DNA of 16,910 nucleotides. Source: DATDCV01 sp036524155 (GTDB taxonomy: Bacteria; Verrucomicrobiota; Verrucomicrobiia; Limisphaerales; UBA8199). Shown here in pieces: positions 13,407 to 16,910 of this stretch; position 1 is the stretch's first letter, and each line of letters starts with the position of its first letter. The DNA lies in the NCBI GenBank assembly GCA_036524155.1, contig DATDCV010000019.1:1-16910 (forward strand). Reading direction: 5' to 3'. The translations under genes and the position numbers were made by a program. Below the pieces are notes generated by a model. That model saw only the letters and a program-made list of their open reading frames with translations. It had not been told where the DNA came from and searched no databases.

Positions 13407-14753
13407 ATGCGCTTAAAGATCATTCTTATCATCACACTGCTGGCCTCTGGCTTAGCGTTCGGCCAGCAGCCGTTGCTCCGGAAACCGAAAGACACCGCTT
13501 TCGAGAAATTCGAACCGGTAGTGGCGCCAAAGAGCAGCAGTTTGCTGTTGAAGAAGGGCGACCGCCTGGCGATCTGCGGCGATTCCATCACGGAACAGAA
13601 GATGTATTCGAGGATCATGGAGGACTACCTCACCATGTGCGTGCCGGAGTTGGAGGTAACGGTGCGGCAATATGGTTGGAGCGGCGAACGGGCTCCCGGG
13701 TTCCTGGGGCGGATGACCAACGATTGCTTGCGGTTCAAACCCACCGTGGCGACGACCTGCTACGGGATGAACGACCATGAGTACCGGCCTTATGAGGACC
13801 GCATCGGGCAGACATATCGAGTCACCTCGGAAAGAATCGTGGAGGCCTTCAAAGCGAATCATGTCCGGTTTGTACAAGGTTCCCCCGGCTGCGTTGGCAA
13901 GATCCCGAGCTGGGTGAAATCCGCCACGGGGACGGTGGAGGACCTGAACCTGAGCCTCTGCCGGTTGCGGAACATTGGCATCGGGATCGCCCGCGAGGAG
14001 AACGTTCGATTTGCGGACGTCTTCTGGCCGATGTTCACCGCCGGGATCGAAGGGCAAAAGCGCTATGGCGCCGATTACGCGATTGCCGGAAAAGACGGTG
14101 TGCACCCGGGCTGGGCAGGTCAGACAGTGATGGCCTATGCTTTCCTGAAGGCGCTCGGCGTCAACGGCAACCTCGGGACCTTCATCGTGGACCTGAACAA
14201 GAACAAGATGCGCACTTCGGCTGGTCACGAGCTGATCTCAGCAAAAGATGGCGAGTTCCAAATCCGAAGCGCGCGGTTCCCCTTCTGCGCCTGCCTGCCG
14301 GAGGGACAGGCCACATCCGGGTACCCGGTCCGCGGGCAAGATGAGCCTGGCAAGGATAGCAGCATAAGGTCGGCGATGACCTTAATTCCCTTCAACGAGG
14401 ATTTGAACCGCCTGACTTTGATGGCGCGAAAAGGACCGGCCCAACGCTATGCGGTGACGTGGGGCACAGAAACCAAGACCTTTTCGGCGGGAGAATTAGC
14501 CCGGGGTGTTAACCTGGCCGAGCAGTTTCCATGTAACCCGTTTTGTGAGGCATTCGCCAAAGTCGATGCCGCGGTCGCCGCCAAACAGGCCTACGAAACC
14601 AAACAGATTAAGGAAAGGTTCCATGGGCCCGGCGCGAGGGAGAACCTGGACGCCATAGCCATGCAAACTGAGAGCGAGCGTGCGCCTTTGGCGGCGGCAA
14701 TCAAGTCCGCGTTTGCGCCGGTAACGCACACGATAAAAATTGTGCCGCAGTAG
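13407..14753 (+). CDS. Secreted SGNH/GDSL-family hydrolase
   Basis: Exported esterase-type hydrolase, 448 aa. A signal peptide (MRLKIILIITLLASGLAFG, cleavage before QQ) shows secretion. Block I is CGDSIT with the catalytic serine S60; the glycine of block II is likely in GWSGE (90-94); block III is GMND (N122); block V is DGVHPGW with D230 and H233, the remaining two members of the triad. Residues about 270-448 form a second, mostly alpha/beta domain with no family I recognise, and a helical C-terminal stretch (LDAIAMQTESERAPLAAAI). The ATG at 13407 is chosen over 13239 because it begins the signal peptide; the upstream extension has no leader. SGNH members of this phylum often deacetylate polysaccharides, but substrate here is unknown. 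It converges with the permease operon, 4 nt from its last stop. Confidence 0.88.
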   Translation: MRLKIILIITLLASGLAFGQQPLLRKPKDTAFEKFEPVVAPKSSSLLLKKGDRLAICGDSITEQKMYSRIMEDYLTMCVPELEVTVRQYGWSGERAPGFLGRMTNDCLRFKPTVATTCYGMNDHEYRPYEDRIGQTYRVTSERIVEAFKANHVRFVQGSPGCVGKIPSWVKSATGTVEDLNLSLCRLRNIGIGIAREENVRFADVFWPMFTAGIEGQKRYGADYAIAGKDGVHPGWAGQTVMAYAFLKALGVNGNLGTFIVDLNKNKMRTSAGHELISAKDGEFQIRSARFPFCACLPEGQATSGYPVRGQDEPGKDSSIRSAMTLIPFNEDLNRLTLMARKGPAQRYAVTWGTETKTFSAGELARGVNLAEQFPCNPFCEAFAKVDAAVAAKQAYETKQIKERFHGPGARENLDAIAMQTESERAPLAAAIKSAFAPVTHTIKIVPQ

Positions 14754-14757
14754 GCGC

Positions 14758-14928
14758 TCAGGCTTTGTGCTCCATCCAGAAGGGGGCGGTGAGGAGCCAG
14801 GCCAGCGTGGCGGCGACCAGGCAAAGCTGGGTCTGGGCAAGGTCCAGTTGATCCAGGAAGAAGAGAACCGGGGACGCGAGTGTGGCGCCCAGGGCGAGGA
14901 AGGATACGATTTGGGCGGCGCGTTTCAT
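14758..14928 (-). CDS. Small two-helix membrane protein downstream of permease
   Basis: A 56-aa protein beginning MKRAAQIVSFLALGA, with a first membrane helix at about 6-25, a short acidic turn (LDQLDL) and a second helix at about 33-51, ending FWMEHKA. Its ATG overlaps the TGA of the permease (ATGA), the usual sign of translational coupling. The size, two helices and coupling suggest an accessory subunit of the transporter, but I recognise no family. It is easily missed because of its length. Confidence 0.72.
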   Translation of the reverse strand: MKRAAQIVSFLALGATLASPVLFFLDQLDLAQTQLCLVAATLAWLLTAPFWMEHKA

Positions 14929-16367
14929 GAGTGGGGGTCGGAAGCCTCAATGACGGCTGACATCGCCCCACTCGGGGCCCGACTTCGTTTGCCACCGCTT
15001 TGCAGCCGCTTGCTCAGGATCACGTAAACGATCGAAGTGATGAACCAGCCTGGGAGGCTGACGAAGAAGATCTCGGTTCGGCCACTGAGAACCAGCCAAG
15101 TACACGTGCCGAGGGTCGTCAGCCATGCCAGGCCTGCGGCCCAGTTAAATCTCCTGCCGGCGGCTTCGGCGTAGTTGGGGCGGAGTCTCAGCCGCGGCAG
15201 CACCCAGAAATCCATAAAGATAACCGCTCCCATCGGCATGAGAATCATCCCCCACAGTGCGACGAAGTCGAGCAGACGCATCGTGACAATAGGGAAGATC
15301 GCGGTGATGCTGGCAACCAGGCCGGTGACCAGAGTGACTTTGAATCGTGAGGAGGCCGGGACCAGCGATTGGAAGGCCAGACCGGCACGATAGAGGGTTG
15401 GATTGGCGGTGGTCCAACCGGCAGCGACGACGGCGAGCAGTCCCGCCACTCCACAGGCGCGGTAGGCGAGCGGTCCTGGCAACACTGCTGTGTTGGACGG
15501 GTCCTGGTGGAGTTGAACCGCGTAGAGCACTGAGGCCGAGATCCAGGCCATAAAGTGTCCGATGTACATGCCGGCGGCCGAGGCCAGGCCATAGGAGGAT
15601 TTCCTGGCGTAGCGGAACACCGAGAGATCCGCCATGCCGATGTGCCACGCCATGTTGCAGAACCAGGCAAAGAACATTACATGCCAGAAGGTAAACTTCG
15701 TCTGGCCGGGCTGGGGCGAGCCGCCGGTCCAAACCGCGGTCGTAGCGACATGCCAGAAGTCGCCCAAGGACTTCAGCCCCATCTCGCGAAAGCCGATGAT
15801 GCCGAAGCCGAGGAAAACCAACACCATCCAGGGAGCGGCAATGTTGGCAAAGCGGGCCACAAAGCGGTAGCCGTAAGCCGCGACGACCGAGAAAAGCAAG
15901 CCGGTAGCAAGCACCGCCAGCACCCAACCGATGCCGGTGGGCAGCGTATCGGTCAATTGCGGCATCGAGAACCTGAAATAGATGCCCAACGCGGTCGCCG
16001 AGACGGTCATCATGGCGCCCGCCAAGACCGTGAACATCACGCCGTTGGCGGTGTTGTAGATGGTTACGAGGTTCCGGCCGCAGATTTTCTCGAGTTGAAA
16101 ATACAGCGTGAGGCGCGCGCGGGTAGCGATTGGCGCGGTGAAAAAGGTCCAGCTCAGAACTGCCAGGAGGTTGCCGATCAGCAAACCGACGATGAGGTTG
16201 AACGCGCTCACGCCATGCGCCAGGAAAAGCGGCCCAATCATCAACTCGGTGCCGGCGACATGCTCGCCCGCGAACTGGCCGATGTAATTCCTGAGCCCGA
16301 GCAGCGCCGATTCCGGCACCGGCTGGCGCTCGTATTCGTTTACCGGCTCGTGAGGTTCAGCAGCCAT
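14925..16367 (-). CDS. NCS1-family (nucleobase:cation symporter-1) permease
   Basis: A 480-aa membrane protein with about 12 helices, start MAAEPHEPVNEY in the cytoplasm. It resembles the cytosine/allantoin/thiamine permease family: the GLRNYIGQFAGEHVAG helix 1, the IGNLLAVLSW segment, a NTANG motif in helix 3, and the late PMGAVIFMDFWVLPR helix with the RFNWAAGLAWL that follows. NCS1 members carry purines, pyrimidines, hydantoins, pyridoxine or thiamine with sodium or protons. Here the gene is 35 nt after rhamnulokinase and 4 nt overlapped with a small membrane protein, so the substrate may be a sugar or other compound rather than a base. The final 25 residues form a hydrophilic tail (GKRSRAPSGAMSAVIEASDPHS). 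Confidence 0.85.
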   Translation of the reverse strand: MAAEPHEPVNEYERQPVPESALLGLRNYIGQFAGEHVAGTELMIGPLFLAHGVSAFNLIVGLLIGNLLAVLSWTFFTAPIATRARLTLYFQLEKICGRNLVTIYNTANGVMFTVLAGAMMTVSATALGIYFRFSMPQLTDTLPTGIGWVLAVLATGLLFSVVAAYGYRFVARFANIAAPWMVLVFLGFGIIGFREMGLKSLGDFWHVATTAVWTGGSPQPGQTKFTFWHVMFFAWFCNMAWHIGMADLSVFRYARKSSYGLASAAGMYIGHFMAWISASVLYAVQLHQDPSNTAVLPGPLAYRACGVAGLLAVVAAGWTTANPTLYRAGLAFQSLVPASSRFKVTLVTGLVASITAIFPIVTMRLLDFVALWGMILMPMGAVIFMDFWVLPRLRLRPNYAEAAGRRFNWAAGLAWLTTLGTCTWLVLSGRTEIFFVSLPGWFITSIVYVILSKRLQSGGKRSRAPSGAMSAVIEASDPHS

Positions 16368-16402
16368 GGATTCGTGTTCTCCTCATGCCGGCTCCCAAAA
16401 CA

Positions 16403-16910
16403 CTAGGCCTGCAATCCTTCAAACCGGGCGGCGGCCGCTTCCCAATCGCCGGGGTCGCCGGGTTCAAAAGTCGTCACCTGACTTGATTTGCGGATCACGG
16501 AGCGCATCTCCGCGAGCGAGGAAAGCTCGCCGCTGGAGCGCACCTGGACAAGGAGGTTACCCAAAGCGGTGGCTTCCACCGGGCCCGCGATGACGGGCCG
16601 CTGGCAGGCATCGGCGGTGAACTGGTTCAGGATGTCGCTCTTCGAACCGCCTCCGACAATGTGGATGACCTCGATGGGATTGCCTCCGAGTTCCTCAAGC
16701 CAGCCGAGGACCTGGCGGTACTTGAGCGCGAGGCTCTCGTAGGCGCAGCGGACCAGTTCACCTTGTGTTCTGGGCACCGGTTGGCTGGTTTCGCGGCAGA
16801 AGGTCTGGATGGCTTTGGGCATGTCGGGCGGATTGAGGAACCGGGCATCGTCGGGGTTGACAAGCGAGCGCAACGCGGAGGCTTTGGCGGCGAGGCGCGC
16901 CAGTTGCCCA
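16403..16910 (-). CDS. rhaB: Rhamnulokinase, C-terminal part (gene cut at window edge)
   Basis: Last 168 residues of an FGGY-family carbohydrate kinase. The motifs point to RhaB, which phosphorylates L-rhamnulose: NPPDMPKAIQTFC, RCAYESLALKYR, IHIVGGGSKSDILNQFTADA and GPVEATALGNLLVQ. The glycine-rich GGGS is the adenine-binding loop and the ESLA helix is typical. The frame stays open to the right edge, so the N-terminal sugar-binding domain lies outside. The TTG at 16873 is not a start. It is followed by the permease gene after 35 nt. This suggests use of rhamnose, a common sugar in plant and algal polysaccharides. Confidence 0.9.
   Translation of the reverse strand, partial: GQLARLAAKASALRSLVNPDDARFLNPPDMPKAIQTFCRETSQPVPRTQGELVRCAYESLALKYRQVLGWLEELGGNPIEVIHIVGGGSKSDILNQFTADACQRPVIAGPVEATALGNLLVQVRSSGELSSLAEMRSVIRKSSQVTTFEPGDPGDWEAAAARFEGLQA

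Overview
The window looks like a GC-rich chromosomal segment of a member of the Verrucomicrobiota, probably near Pedosphaera/Limisphaerales. This is inferred from two pseudopilin-like proteins with the FTLIELLVVIAIIAILAA type of leader and an H-Xn-DG tail, secreted proteins ending in a FYR(L/V) module, a compact folP-cdaA-cdaR-glmM operon, and long non-coding stretches full of palindromes and short tandem words. There is no rRNA, tRNA, CRISPR, integrase or transposase gene.

Layout, left to right. (1) 1-2681: an apparently 5'-truncated gene for a secreted Ig-like/Fn3 protein (minus strand), then about 1 kb of non-coding, repeat-rich DNA. (2) 2682-4688: nuoH-nuoJ-nuoK on the minus strand, three membrane subunits of respiratory complex I, without the usual nuoI between H and J and without L, M or N after K. 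(3) 4850-7237, plus strand: a cobalamin riboswitch aptamer, a strong intrinsic terminator, then a two-gene unit encoding a secreted protein and a pseudopilin/H-X9-DG protein whose starts and stops overlap (ATGA). Neither product is a known B12 synthesis or uptake protein, so this is the most novel part of the window. A roughly 165-bp palindromic element lies inside the 5' end of the pseudopilin frame. (4) 7260-12077, minus strand: glyoxalase-family protein, folP, cdaA, cdaR (YbbR), glmM and a phospholipid methyltransferase-like gene, with several 4-nt overlaps. This links folate synthesis, c-di-AMP signalling and production of the cell-wall precursor glucosamine-1-phosphate. (5) 12179-12973: a second pseudopilin-like gene, followed in the shared upstream region by a 100-bp near-perfect palindrome. 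(6) 13407-14753: a secreted SGNH/GDSL hydrolase, plus strand. (7) 14758-16910, minus strand: the C-terminal part of a rhamnulokinase, an NCS1-family permease and a small 56-aa two-helix membrane protein that overlaps the permease by 4 nt; these probably form one transport and sugar-use operon.

The best candidate for an undescribed system is the B12-riboswitch-controlled secreted protein plus pseudopilin pair. It would fit a surface or export function needed when cobalamin is scarce, but that function is inference from the regulatory element alone.
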